Assembly (NCBI RefSeq): GCF_001620365.2
Contig: NZ_LQMT02000023.1
Coordinates: 66,371 to 130,370, forward strand
DNA from: Amycolatopsis keratiniphila subsp. keratiniphila
GTDB taxonomy: Bacteria > Actinomycetota > Actinomycetes > Mycobacteriales > Pseudonocardiaceae
Direction of reading: 5' to 3'
Length of the DNA: 64,000 nt
In this document: in pieces, positions 8,955-16,594 of the stretch
Layout of the letters: each line of letters opens with the position of its first letter
Numbering within the stretch: the stretch's first letter is position 1
Notes under the pieces: generated by a model
Told to the model about the DNA's origin: nothing
Databases searched by the model: none
Seen by the model: the letters and a program-made list of their open reading frames with translations, nothing else
Position numbers and translations under genes: made by a program

Positions 8955-10111
8955 AGCGACGGAATTTCCTGCGCGCGGCCGTGGTCGGCGCCGGTGTCAC
9001 GGCGTTCGGAAACAGGCTCTCGGGAGCGGCTCTCGCCGCGCCCGCCCAGAACGGACCCAGCCCGTACGGCGCGCTCCAGGCGGCCGACGCGAACGGGATC
9101 CAGCTGCCGGCGGGATTCACCAGCCGCGTCATCGCGAGGTCCGGCCAGAAGGTCGCGAGCACCGGGTACACCTGGCACAACGCCCCGGACGGCGGCGCGG
9201 TGTTCGCCGACGGCAGCGGGTGGATCTACGTGTCGAATTCGGAGATCACCCCCGGCGGCGGCGCGAGCGCGGTCAAATTCGACGCGAGCGGGAACATCAC
9301 CGGCGCCCACCGCATCCTTGCGAACACCCGCCAGAACTGTGCGGGCGGGAAGACTCCTTGGAACACCTGGCTTTCCTGTGAAGAGATCGACCTCGGGTTC
9401 GTCTACGAATGCCAGCCGAACGGCCCGGCCACGGCCGCCGTCCAGCGCCCCGCGATGGGGAAGTTCAAGCACGAGGCCGCGGCGGCCGACCCGGTGCGCA
9501 AGGTCGTCTACCTGACCGAAGACACCTCGGACGGCTGCTTCTACCGCTTCGTCCCGACGACCTGGGGCAACCTCTCCGCCGGGACGTTGCAGGTGCTCAA
9601 GGCGGGCACGGCGACCTCGGGCAGCTTCACCTGGGCGAACGTTCCCGACCCCGATGGCTCCCCCACCGCCACCCGCAACCAGGTGTCCGGCGCGAAGCGG
9701 TTCAATGGCGGCGAAGGACTGCACTACGCCAACGACACCGCCTGGTTCACCACCAAGGGCGACAACCGCGTCTGGCAGCTCAACCTGACCAACAACACCT
9801 ACGAGCTGGCCTACGACGACTCGCTGGTCAGCCCCGGCTCGGCCCCGCTGACCGGCGTCGACAACGTCACCGGGACCTCGTCGGGTGACCTGTACGTCGC
9901 CGAGGACGGCGGCAACATGGAGATCTGCATCATCACGCCGAACGACATCGTGGCTCCCTTCCTGCGGATCAACGGCCAGAGCTCATCGGAGATCTGCGGC
10001 CCCGCGTTCACCCCGGCGGGTAACCGGCTGTACTTCTCTTCCCAGCGTGGCACCTCCGGTTCGTCTTCAGGCGGGATCACCTACGAGGTGACCGGCCCCT
10101 TCCGGGCCTGA
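8951..10111 (+). CDS. Tat-exported PhoX-like (DUF839) phosphatase family protein
   Basis: 386 residues starting at GTG 8951 with a GGAGG site nearby. The N-terminus is a twin-arginine signal (VKRRNFLRAAVVGAGVTAFG). The mature part is a beta-propeller of the PhoX/DUF839 family: SGWIYVSNSEITPGGGASAVKFD, CEEIDLGFVYE, GKFKHEAAAADPVRKVVYLTEDTSDGCFYRF, GGEGLHYANDTAWFTTKGDNRVW and DNVTGTSSGDLYVAEDGGNME. The acidic and His positions typical of Ca/Fe-binding PhoX are partly present (EE, KHEA, TED, AEDGGN). Predicted extracytoplasmic phosphoesterase. An upstream ATG at 8876 is possible but would bury the Tat motif. Confidence 0.85.
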   Translation: MKRRNFLRAAVVGAGVTAFGNRLSGAALAAPAQNGPSPYGALQAADANGIQLPAGFTSRVIARSGQKVASTGYTWHNAPDGGAVFADGSGWIYVSNSEITPGGGASAVKFDASGNITGAHRILANTRQNCAGGKTPWNTWLSCEEIDLGFVYECQPNGPATAAVQRPAMGKFKHEAAAADPVRKVVYLTEDTSDGCFYRFVPTTWGNLSAGTLQVLKAGTATSGSFTWANVPDPDGSPTATRNQVSGAKRFNGGEGLHYANDTAWFTTKGDNRVWQLNLTNNTYELAYDDSLVSPGSAPLTGVDNVTGTSSGDLYVAEDGGNMEICIITPNDIVAPFLRINGQSSSEICGPAFTPAGNRLYFSSQRGTSGSSSGGITYEVTGPFRA

Positions 10112-10118
10112 GACCGGC

Positions 10119-10154
10119 GTGCGGGGGGGCGCCTGCGACCGGCGCCCCCCGCAC
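10119..10154. terminator. Bidirectional stem-loop terminator
   Basis: GTGCGGGGGGGCGCC (10119-10133) pairs with GGCGCCCCCCGCAC (10141-10154) around a seven-base loop. It lies between the convergent stops of the PhoX-like gene and the DedA gene. Confidence 0.8.
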
Positions 10155-10157
10155 GGA

Positions 10158-10808
10158 TCAGGCGTCGATACGGGACTTCTCGCGGACACGGCTCACCATG
10201 AAGAGGGTCAGGGCGACCGCGACGGCGGCGATCACGAAGTACTGGAAGAACCCGGCGTATTCCTCGACCAGATGCCAGCTTTCCCCCAGGCCGTATCCCG
10301 CCAGGACGAAACCCGTGTTCCAGATCAGGCTGCCCAGCGTGGTCAGGGCGAGGAACCGCCAGAACGGCATGCGTTCGATCCCGGCGGGCAGGGAGATGAG
10401 GCTGCGGAAGATCGGCACCATCCTGCCGAAGAACACCGCCTTGGAGCCGTGTTTCCGGAACCAGGCTTCGGTCTTGTCGAAGTCGGACGTCTTGACCAGC
10501 GGGATCTTCGCCATCCAGCGGCGTGTGCGGTCGCGGCCGAGCAGCAGGCCGAGGTAGTACACGATGATCGCGCCCGCCACCGAGCCGAACGTCGTCCACA
10601 CCAGCGCTTCCACCAGCGTGAACGTGCCCTGACTGGCGGAGAATCCGGCGAGTGGGAGCACCAGTTCGCTGGGGATCGGCGGGAACAGGTTGTCCAGGCC
10701 GACGATGATCGCGGCGCCCGGACCACCCAGCGCGTCCATCAGCGACACCGCCCAGCCGGCGAGTCCTCCCATCGGTTCACTGGCGGTTTGGGCGAGGAGG
10801 AGGTTCAT
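10158..10808 (-). CDS. DedA family membrane protein
   Basis: 216 residues with the DedA/SNARE-associated (VTT) domain: DNLFPPIPSELVLPLAGF, the GSVAGAIIVYYLGLLLGRDRTRRW re-entrant region, FFGRMVPIFRSLISLPAGIERMPFWRF (with the family Arg/Pro/Gly positions) and a C-terminal helix. About five membrane segments. DedA proteins affect membrane lipid carrier recycling and proton-motive-force homeostasis. I chose ATG 10808 (MNLLLAQ) because the 27 codons upstream are not protein-like. It diverges from the histidine kinase gene. Confidence 0.9.
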   Translation of the reverse strand: MNLLLAQTASEPMGGLAGWAVSLMDALGGPGAAIIVGLDNLFPPIPSELVLPLAGFSASQGTFTLVEALVWTTFGSVAGAIIVYYLGLLLGRDRTRRWMAKIPLVKTSDFDKTEAWFRKHGSKAVFFGRMVPIFRSLISLPAGIERMPFWRFLALTTLGSLIWNTGFVLAGYGLGESWHLVEEYAGFFQYFVIAAVAVALTLFMVSRVREKSRIDA

Positions 10809-10892
10809 GGCGGCCTTTCGTGGTCGTCTGCGGATGTCAACGAACGTACGAATCGCCCGGGTTCCGCACACTGTGGTGAAGCGGCACAAATC

Positions 10893-10910
10893 ACTGCGGT
10901 AAACCGCAGT
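10893..10910. promoter_or_regulatory. Perfect 8-bp inverted repeat between dedA-like gene and histidine kinase
   Basis: ACTGCGGT-AA-ACCGCAGT is a perfect dyad 34 bp upstream of the kinase start, in the divergent intergenic region. It is a good candidate operator, possibly for the neighbouring LuxR-type response regulator (inference). Confidence 0.45.
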
Positions 10911-10943
10911 ACCGATCTCCGGCTACCCCGCTAACCTGGCGTT

Positions 10944-12095
10944 ATGCCTGTTCCGGCAGCGATGCGCCGCTATCTGCGCAAAGCACTCCGCGGCACACTC
11001 GGCTTGGCGATCGGCGCCATGACCGCTGTCGCGGAGGCCTTCTACGTGCTCTTCGGCACGCTCGCGCTCACGGTTCCCGCGCTGCGGCAGCCGGTCTTCG
11101 CCGGTGCGCGCGTACTGTCCGAAGTGGAACGGCGACGGCTGGAGAAGTACTTCGGCGAAGAGAACGCCACGAACTACACCGATCGCCGTGCGATGGCCTA
11201 TCTCGTCCCGCGGTCCGTCATCGGGCTGCTCTGCGCCGCGATCTTCATCCTGATCCTGCTGGGCGCCGGATCCGCGGTGATCATCGCCGCTCAGCTCTTC
11301 GAGGGTCAGTCGCCCGGCGGAGGAGCACCGGCCGACTGGTACGACCCGGTCACCACCGTCCTTTTCGGCGGGTTGCTTGTTTTCCTTTCCTTGCAAGGGC
11401 TGATCGGAGCCGCGACGCTGGACGCCAGGCTGGCGAAGCGCTTTTTCGGCCCCAGCAAAAGCGAACAGTTGCGCCGGCGGCTCTCCGAACTCACGACCAG
11501 CCGGGCGGAAGTGGTCGAGGCGGTCAACGGTGAGCGCCGCCGGATCGAACGTGACCTGCACGACGGCGTCCAGCAGCGGCTCGTCGCGCTCGGGATGCTG
11601 CTCGGCCGGGCGCGTCGCGCGACCGACCCGGAGCACGCGTCGGAACTGCTCCGGCAAGCACACGAGGAATCACAACGAGCACTCGTGGATCTACGGGAGG
11701 TCTCGTGGCGGGTGTATCCGATCGCGCTGGACGCGGACGGGCTGCATCCCGCGTTGGAGGCGCTCGCGGAACGCTCGGGCATCCCGGTCCACCTGCGGGT
11801 CGACCTGGCGGAACGGCCACCGGCGGCGATCGAGACCGTCGTCTACTTCGTCGCTTCCGAGGCGGTCACCAATACGATCAAGCACGCCGCGGCGACGCGG
11901 ATCGACATCGAAGTGGAGCGGGACGGGGACAGGGTGCGGGTACGGATCACCGATGACGGCACGGGCGGGGCGCGTGAGTCGGGCGGCGGGCTTTCCGGCC
12001 TCGCGATGCGCGTCGCGGCGGCGGACGGACGATTCACCGTGGACAGTCCGCTCGGCGGCCCGACCGTGGTGACCGCGGTGCTGCCGTGCGAGTGA
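10944..12095 (+). CDS. NarL-type sensor histidine kinase
   Basis: 383 residues. The N-terminal half has three or four membrane helices (about residues 20-50, 90-120 and 130-155) without a recognised sensor domain. The HisKA_3 dimerisation domain reads VNGERRRIERDLHDGVQQRLVALGM with phospho-acceptor His206, and a HATPase_c domain follows (N-box SEAVTNTIKHA, G-box DDGTGGARESGGGLSGLAMR). The 3' end overlaps the response regulator by 10 bp, so the two form a cotranscribed two-component system. The stimulus is unknown. Confidence 0.92.
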   Translation: MPVPAAMRRYLRKALRGTLGLAIGAMTAVAEAFYVLFGTLALTVPALRQPVFAGARVLSEVERRRLEKYFGEENATNYTDRRAMAYLVPRSVIGLLCAAIFILILLGAGSAVIIAAQLFEGQSPGGGAPADWYDPVTTVLFGGLLVFLSLQGLIGAATLDARLAKRFFGPSKSEQLRRRLSELTTSRAEVVEAVNGERRRIERDLHDGVQQRLVALGMLLGRARRATDPEHASELLRQAHEESQRALVDLREVSWRVYPIALDADGLHPALEALAERSGIPVHLRVDLAERPPAAIETVVYFVASEAVTNTIKHAAATRIDIEVERDGDRVRVRITDDGTGGARESGGGLSGLAMRVAAADGRFTVDSPLGGPTVVTAVLPCE

Positions 12096-12730
12096 TCCTC
12101 GCGGAGGACTCGACCCTCCTGCGCGAAGGGCTGGTCCGACTGCTGGTCGAAGAGGGACACGAGGTCGTGGCGTCGGTCGGCGACGGTGACGCGCTCCTCT
12201 CGACGACGGCCGCCTACCGGCCGGACGTGATCGTCACGGACGTCCGGATGCCGCCGACCCACACCGACGAGGGGCTTCGCGCGGCGCTCGAGATCCGGAA
12301 ACGCTGGCCGGAGATCGGGGTGCTGGTGCTCTCGCAGTACGTCGAAAAGCGCTACGCCGCCGAGCTGATCACCGGCGACGGTGAACGCGTCGGCTATCTC
12401 CTGAAGGACAGGGTCGCCCAGGTGGGCGAATTCCTGGACGCGCTCGACCGGGTGGCCGCGGGCGGTGCGGCGTTCGATCCGGAGGTGGTGCGGCGGCTGC
12501 TCGCGCGGACCACGCACACCGATCCGCTCGCGAAACTGACCGTCCGCGAACGTGAAGTGCTGGAGAAAATGGCGCAGGGCCACACGAACCCTGGGATCGC
12601 CGAGTCGTTGTTCATCTCGCTGAGCGCTGTCGAAAAGCACGTGAACGCCCTCTTCGACAAGCTCGAACTGGCCAACACCGCCGGGTACAGCCGTCGCGTC
12701 CTGGCCATCCTGCGCTACCTCGGGTCCTGA
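12086..12730 (+). CDS. LuxR/NarL-family response regulator
   Basis: 214 residues. Receiver domain with acidic pocket EDS (7-9), phospho-acceptor Asp52 in VIVTDVRMPP, and the conserved Lys in YLLKDRV. The C-terminal LuxR HTH is about residues 150-210 (LTVREREVLEKMAQGHTNPGIAESLFISLSAVEKHVNALFDKL). It starts at GTG inside the kinase gene and is the partner of that kinase. The presumed target DNA is unknown. Confidence 0.93.
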   Translation: MRVILAEDSTLLREGLVRLLVEEGHEVVASVGDGDALLSTTAAYRPDVIVTDVRMPPTHTDEGLRAALEIRKRWPEIGVLVLSQYVEKRYAAELITGDGERVGYLLKDRVAQVGEFLDALDRVAAGGAAFDPEVVRRLLARTTHTDPLAKLTVREREVLEKMAQGHTNPGIAESLFISLSAVEKHVNALFDKLELANTAGYSRRVLAILRYLGS

Positions 12731-12737
12731 CCCCGAG

Positions 12738-12767
12738 TTGACAGGCAAGTGACGGCTTGCCTATAAC
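12738..12767 (+). promoter_or_regulatory. Consensus promoter with embedded operator for arsR-like gene
   Basis: TTGACA (12738-12743) and TATAAC (12762-12767) are separated by 18 bp. The spacer carries the inverted repeat AGGCAAG-N6-CTTGCCT (12743-12762). The GTG start follows the -10 by six bases, so the transcript is probably leaderless, and the repeat is well placed for autorepression. Confidence 0.75.
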
Positions 12768-12773
12768 TGGGTC

Positions 12774-13064
12774 GTGGACGGCGACCTGTTCAAGGCGATC
12801 GGCGACGCGACGCGACGCACCATCCTGGACGAGCTGACCGAAAAGGACGGTCAGACCCTGTTCGAGATCTGCGGCAGGCTGACCATGAAGCATGGCTTGA
12901 CCTCGTCACGGCAGGCCATCTCGCAGCATCTCGCGATGCTCGAACAAGCAGGCCTGGTGCGCACCCGGCGACAGGGCCGCTACAAGTTCCACCACATCGA
13001 CACGGGCCCGCTGCGGTCGATCGTCGAGCGGTGGCCCATCGACCGAGAGGAACCGAACCCGTGA
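12774..13064 (+). CDS. ArsR-family transcriptional regulator
   Basis: 96 residues, a compact winged HTH: DLFKAIGDATRRTILDELTEKDGQTLFEICGRL, recognition helix SSRQAISQHLAMLEQAGLV, and wing RTRRQGRYKFHHID. This subgroup typically sits with SRPBCC or VOC/glyoxalase genes, as here. No metal-binding Cys pair (ELCVC) is visible, so it is not a classic arsenic sensor. The start GTG is placed at or next to the predicted transcription start. The 3' end overlaps the VOC gene by four bases (GTGA). Confidence 0.88.
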   Translation: MDGDLFKAIGDATRRTILDELTEKDGQTLFEICGRLTMKHGLTSSRQAISQHLAMLEQAGLVRTRRQGRYKFHHIDTGPLRSIVERWPIDREEPNP

Positions 13065-13450
13065 TCCGGATCAACATCACCAGCGTCTTCGTCGACGACC
13101 AGGCCAAGGCCCTCGACTTCTACACCGGAAAACTGGGCTTCATCAAGAAAACCGACGTGCCCGCCGGAGACGCCCGCTGGCTCACCGTGGTCTCGCCTGC
13201 CAACCCCGACGGCGTCGAACTGCTACTGGAACCGGACGGTCACCCCGCGGCGAAGCCGTTCAAGAAGGCACTGGCCGACGACGGCATCCCGTTCACCCAA
13301 TTCGCGGTCGACGACGTGTACGCCGAGGCCGAACGGCTCAAGGGGCTCGGCGTCGAGTTCACCCAGGACCCCGTCGACATGGGACCCGTGGTCACCGCGG
13401 TCTTCGACGACACCTGCGGCAACCTGATCCAGCTCGCCACGATGAAATAG
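13061..13450 (+). CDS. VOC (glyoxalase/bleomycin-resistance) family protein
   Basis: 129 residues with two beta-alpha-beta-beta-beta modules: NITSVFVDDQAKALDFYTGKLGF...WLTVVSPANPDGVELLLEPD and PFTQFAVDDVYAEAERLKGLGVEFTQDPVDMG...FDDTCGNLIQL. The pattern matches the subgroup commonly encoded after ArsR regulators. The substrate is unknown. Translationally coupled to the regulator, so probably induced together with it. Confidence 0.88.
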   Translation: MIRINITSVFVDDQAKALDFYTGKLGFIKKTDVPAGDARWLTVVSPANPDGVELLLEPDGHPAAKPFKKALADDGIPFTQFAVDDVYAEAERLKGLGVEFTQDPVDMGPVVTAVFDDTCGNLIQLATMK

Positions 13451-13461
13451 ACCCGGCGAGG

Positions 13462-13500
13462 CAAAGCGGGGCTTGGTCCACTGTGGACCAAGCCCCGCTT
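13462..13500. terminator. Perfect 18-bp stem, bidirectional terminator
   Basis: The arms 13462-13479 and 13483-13500 are exact complements around a three-base CTG loop. Reading rightwards the stem ends in TTT, reading leftwards it also ends in TTT. It serves the two convergent VOC genes. Confidence 0.88.
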
Positions 13501-13510
13501 TGACCTTTCC

Positions 13511-13891
13511 CTACCGCTGCACCCATTCCACGAGCTCCACGGGCACACCGTTCGGGTCGGTGACCATGAAGAGACGCTCTCCCCACGGTTCTTCCCGCAG
13601 CGGCAACGTGATCTCGACACCTTCGTCGCGCAGGCGCTTCTCCTCGGCCTCGAGGTCCTCGACCGTGAAGGCCACGATCACGCCGGACGCGCGCTGCTGC
13701 CGCAGGTTCTCCGGCAAGACCTCGATCCCCGCCTGAAGCAGGACGATGCTCACCTTCGCGGTTTCGTGCCCGAGGGAGACGAAACCCTCCGCGGCCATCT
13801 GCTCAGTGAAGCCGAAGTGCTCGGTGAAGAAACGGCTGGACGCGGCGACGTCGTCGACGGTCAGCGAGATGGTGGAGGCAAGGACGTTCAT
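13511..13891 (-). CDS. VOC family protein (glyoxalase superfamily)
   Basis: 126 residues, two VOC half-modules: STISLTVDDVAASSRFFTEHFGFTEQ...FVSLGHETAKVSIVLLQAG and IVAFTVEDLEAEEKRLRDEGVEITLPLREEPWGERLFMVTDPNGVPVELVEWV. AAGGGGAT precedes the ATG. It lies downstream of a promoter on the minus strand (14119-14146) that overlaps a putative TetR site, so it is likely regulated by the adjacent TetR protein. The substrate is unknown. Confidence 0.88.
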   Translation of the reverse strand: MNVLASTISLTVDDVAASSRFFTEHFGFTEQMAAEGFVSLGHETAKVSIVLLQAGIEVLPENLRQQRASGVIVAFTVEDLEAEEKRLRDEGVEITLPLREEPWGERLFMVTDPNGVPVELVEWVQR

Positions 13892-13938
13892 GGGCTATCC
13901 CCTTCGGTCGGCGATGAGTTTTCGGATGAGCTGAGCGG

Positions 13939-14082
13939 TCAGTACGACCGGCGGCGCGGGACGCCGATCGAGCGGCGCACCGGCATCGAGCGGCCGGGGA
14001 ACGGCTGCTGCTGACGGCGGTCGTTCCGGCGGACCTGGGCGCGGTTGGTGCCTTCGTTGCCTTGGGGGATTCGAGCGGTCAA
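13939..14082 (-). CDS. Possible small basic protein (47 aa)
   Basis: A TTG at 14082 preceded by AGAGG opens a 47-codon frame rich in Arg, Gln and Pro (begins LTARIPQGNEGTNRAQVRR), ending 48 bp before the VOC gene. It lies in the right place to be the first cistron of the transcript from the minus-strand promoter near 14119-14146. There is no family match. A longer open frame on the same strand (13895-14146) starts inside the promoter and is less likely. Confidence 0.3.
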   Translation of the reverse strand: MTARIPQGNEGTNRAQVRRNDRRQQQPFPGRSMPVRRSIGVPRRRSY

Positions 14083-14117
14083 GGAGCCTCTTCTCTCGCG
14101 TTCGGTAGTACGGACGT

Positions 14118-14173
14118 AAGTTTACACTCGAACTACCTGAAGTCAAGGATATTTTTACGACGGTGGTAAACTT
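14118..14173. promoter_or_regulatory. Divergent control region with inverted TetR-type half-sites
   Basis: AAGTTTAC (14118-14125) and its exact complement GTAAACTT (14166-14173) flank the intergenic region. A minus-strand promoter is visible as TTGACT (14146-14141) and TAAACT (14124-14119) with 16-bp spacing, and its -10 lies inside the first half-site. The second half-site is five bases from the TetR start codon. The arrangement suggests repression of both directions by the TetR protein. Confidence 0.5.
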
Positions 14174-14178
14174 CGCTC

Positions 14179-14817
14179 ATGACCAGCGCGGATGTGGGCC
14201 TTCGGGAGCTCAAGAAGCAGGAGACACGGCAGCTGATCTCCGACCAGGCGACGCTCCTCTTCATCGAGAAGGGCTTCGAGGAGACGACGATCGCCGAGAT
14301 CGCCGCTGCGGCGAGAGTCGCGAAGAAGACCGTCACCAACTACTTCGCGCGCAAAGAGGACCTGGCGCTCGACCAGCACGAGGAGTTCACGAACGGGCTG
14401 GCGAACGCCGTCCGCGACCGGAAGCCGGGTGAGTCGGCGCTGGCCGCGCTACGGCGCACCTTCCTGGACGCGGTCGCGGAGCACTCCCCTGTGATCGGTT
14501 TCACCGGGCCGGTCTTCGCGAAAATGGTGCTGGAGAGCCCGACTCTGACCGCGCGGCTGCGTGAACTGCACGAACTGCGCGAAGCGGCGCTCGCCGAACT
14601 TCTCGCGACCGAGACCGGAGCCGACTCGGACGACGTCACCCCGGTCATGGCCGCCGCCGAGCTCAACGCGATCGACCGCGTCCTCTTTCGCGAGGTCCTC
14701 CGGCGTTCCCACGCCGGCGAGAGCAACGACGAGATCGCCGAAGCACTGACGAAGGCGACTCAGCGGGCCTTCGAGCTGCTGGAGCCGGCTTTCGGCGACT
14801 ACGCGATCCGCGACTAG
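14179..14817 (+). CDS. TetR-family transcriptional regulator
   Basis: 212 residues. The N-terminal HTH is residues 15-60: TRQLISDQATLLFIEKGFEETTIAEIAAAARVAKKTVTNYFARKEDLAL, where the YF position and the recognition helix are typical. The C-terminal ligand-binding helices are not assignable to a ligand. Paired AAGTTTAC sites upstream suggest autoregulation and control of the divergent VOC gene. Confidence 0.92.
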   Translation: MTSADVGLRELKKQETRQLISDQATLLFIEKGFEETTIAEIAAAARVAKKTVTNYFARKEDLALDQHEEFTNGLANAVRDRKPGESALAALRRTFLDAVAEHSPVIGFTGPVFAKMVLESPTLTARLRELHELREAALAELLATETGADSDDVTPVMAAAELNAIDRVLFREVLRRSHAGESNDEIAEALTKATQRAFELLEPAFGDYAIRD

Positions 14818-14857
14818 CCCCTGGGATTTGTCGGGGGTAACCGCTAGGTTTCGCTCC

Positions 14858-15502
14858 ATGTCTGAGGGGACCTTGCTCGACGTCGTCTACTGCGAAGGCT
14901 GGGACCCGGTCGCCCGCGCGCTGATCGGACGGTTCTCCCCCGGCACCGCGCGGGAACGTGACGCCGCCGGAGAGCAGTACGCCGTCGCGTTGGTGCGTCC
15001 CGGCACCGAAGTGCCGCAAATGCTCATCGAAATCGCTTGGAAGCACCACTTCGCCCGCTCCGCGCACTTCGACGAGCGGAGCAGGCGCCGCGGGTTGTTC
15101 GAGTTCCGTGTGCTCGAAGACGGCGCACTGTTCCTCGTGAGGGTCGATCAGTGGACCTACCATTTCGACGACCAGGAGGAGTTCGACGAACAGAACGCCG
15201 GCCGGGTCGAGCTGTCCTTCGGCCCCGAAGGTGAAGGCTGGGTGCACAAGGCTCCTCGTGGCTACGGCGGCGGTGCCAGCAGCGGCCGCGTGCGAAAGCC
15301 GGTGTCGGAGCTGAGGATGCCGAAGCCCGCCTTCGGCGATTGGGAACCTTTCACGAATACGAAGCAGCTGACCCTCCGGACGCCGGAGACCCCGGTCACC
15401 GATCCACCGCTTCCCGCCGAAGAACGCCCTTGGCGGCCCTCTGTTCCCTTGTGCCCCTTCGGTATCGACGAAATGTTCACGGCGGGCACGCGCTTTCCCT
15501 GA
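14858..15502 (+). CDS. N-terminal part of a probable frameshifted DUF4241 protein
   Basis: 214 codons from ATG 14858 (MSEGTLLDVVYCEGWD). No known domain in the first 200 residues, which are acidic and rich in aromatic residues, with a Gly-rich linker near residue 145. The last residues, GIDEMFTAGTRFP, look like the beginning of a DUF4241 domain, but the frame stops at TGA (15500-15502). The DUF4241 domain continues immediately in the -1 frame (next entry) with no start codon of its own nearby. I read this as one gene of about 404 codons with a frameshift, natural or from sequencing. ATG 14828 is an alternative start. Confidence 0.6.
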   Translation: MSEGTLLDVVYCEGWDPVARALIGRFSPGTARERDAAGEQYAVALVRPGTEVPQMLIEIAWKHHFARSAHFDERSRRRGLFEFRVLEDGALFLVRVDQWTYHFDDQEEFDEQNAGRVELSFGPEGEGWVHKAPRGYGGGASSGRVRKPVSELRMPKPAFGDWEPFTNTKQLTLRTPETPVTDPPLPAEERPWRPSVPLCPFGIDEMFTAGTRFP

Positions 15503-16071
15503 GCGACGGCCATGGCGTCGGCGAGATCGAGCTTCGGGATGCCGGCAAACTCCGCATGCCCAGCGGCAGGCTCGTCGCGGCGGATCCGGCCTTCCTGGAT
15601 TCGGACGCCGCGCACTTCACGGTCACCGTGCCTCCCGGCGAGTACCAGGTGGCCATCTCGGCGATCCGGTTCGTCGACGAACCGGCCCACGAACGGGTCG
15701 TGGCCGCCAAACTCGTCGTGGCCGACGTCCCCGTCGCCACCTGGGAAGCGGCGCTCTGGCCTGGGCAGAACGCGCTTTTCCTCGGTGACGGGGAGTTCTA
15801 CGGCTACGGCGTGGACAGCGGCACCGGCTGCTTCACCGACGCCGACGCACTCCCCGAGGAGATGGACGACGACCTCCTGGAGAAATTCGAGGAGGTCGAC
15901 CCGCATATCGACGTCACCCCGGACGGAGCCGGCGGCAATATCATCGCGTTCACCACCGGCTGGGGAGACGGCAGCTATCCGACCTGGATCGGCCGGGCGG
16001 CCGACGGCACGCCGGTCTGCTTCGTCACCGACATGCTGATCCTGAACCGTGCCCGGATTCTCGCGGCCTGA
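15499..16071 (+). CDS. DUF4241 domain, downstream part of the frameshifted gene
   Basis: From CTG 15499 the frame encodes 190 residues of a DUF4241 domain: GVGEIELRDAGKLRMPSGRLVAADPAF (the family's GxLxxPSGRLVAxDP signature), FTVTVPPGEYQVAISAIRF, FYGYGVDSGTGCFTDADAL, NIIAFTTGWGDGSYPTWIGRAADGTPVCFVTDML. The frame is open further upstream to 15340, but there it is only a shadow of the first part; the only GTG in it lies about 50 codons too early in sense. Function unknown; the domain occurs in many actinomycete proteins of unknown role. Confidence 0.65.
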   Translation: MSDGHGVGEIELRDAGKLRMPSGRLVAADPAFLDSDAAHFTVTVPPGEYQVAISAIRFVDEPAHERVVAAKLVVADVPVATWEAALWPGQNALFLGDGEFYGYGVDSGTGCFTDADALPEEMDDDLLEKFEEVDPHIDVTPDGAGGNIIAFTTGWGDGSYPTWIGRAADGTPVCFVTDMLILNRARILAA

Positions 16072-16087
16072 GGGGGATCATGGCGCC

Positions 16088-16510
16088 ATGACCTTCACCG
16101 GAGAAGAGATCGCGTACCTGCGCTCGCAACCGTTGGCCCGCTTCGCGACCCTGGCGGAGGACGGTGAACAGCCGGACGTCGTCCCGCTGGCGTTCGAGTT
16201 CGACGGAACGCATTTCTGGGTGGGCGGTGCGGGCGCGTCGGTGCTCGCCACCCGGAAGTTCCGCAATATCCAAGCGGGACAACGCAAAGTCGCATTGCTC
16301 GTCGACGACCTCGTCTCGCTCGACCCGTTCATCGCCCGCGGTGTCCGGATCTACGGGGAGGCTGCCGACCCGATCGAACGGATGGGGATCGTCGGCCCGG
16401 GCATCTACTCGCGCGTGACGCCGAAGGTGTCGTGGAGCTGGAACATGGCGGGCGAACCCGCGGGAGAGGCTTGGTATCCGTCGCGGCGAGCGGTTCACGG
16501 TGACACGTAG
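16088..16510 (+). CDS. PPOX-class F420-dependent oxidoreductase-like protein
   Basis: 140 residues with a pyridoxamine-5'-phosphate-oxidase split-barrel: EEIAYLRSQPLARFATLAEDGEQPDVVPLAFEFDGTHFWVGG...RKFRNIQAGQRKVALLVDDL...PFIARGVRIYGEA, ending in SWSWNM. This resembles the F420-using PPOX subgroup (OxyR/Rv2061-like), but cofactor choice cannot be read from the sequence. It starts 16 bp after the DUF4241 gene with GAGGGGG upstream of ATG 16088, so it may share a transcript. Confidence 0.82.
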   Translation: MTFTGEEIAYLRSQPLARFATLAEDGEQPDVVPLAFEFDGTHFWVGGAGASVLATRKFRNIQAGQRKVALLVDDLVSLDPFIARGVRIYGEAADPIERMGIVGPGIYSRVTPKVSWSWNMAGEPAGEAWYPSRRAVHGDT

Positions 16511-16594
16511 AACTCGCGGAAGACGACAGATCCGACGGCGGGCGGTTCGGTCATCGTTCCGTTCTTGTCGGTGGCCGGCGGTACCGTCAGGTCC

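Noticed and set aside
13895..14146. 83-codon frame upstream of the VOC gene
   Set aside because: It starts within the predicted -35 region of the minus-strand promoter, so it could not be fully transcribed from it; composition is Pro/Arg-rich.
15485..15505. Programmed -1 frameshift site
   Set aside because: TTTCCC before the TGA is not a canonical X-XXY-YYZ slippery site and I see no strong downstream stem; kept only as a frameshift of unknown origin.
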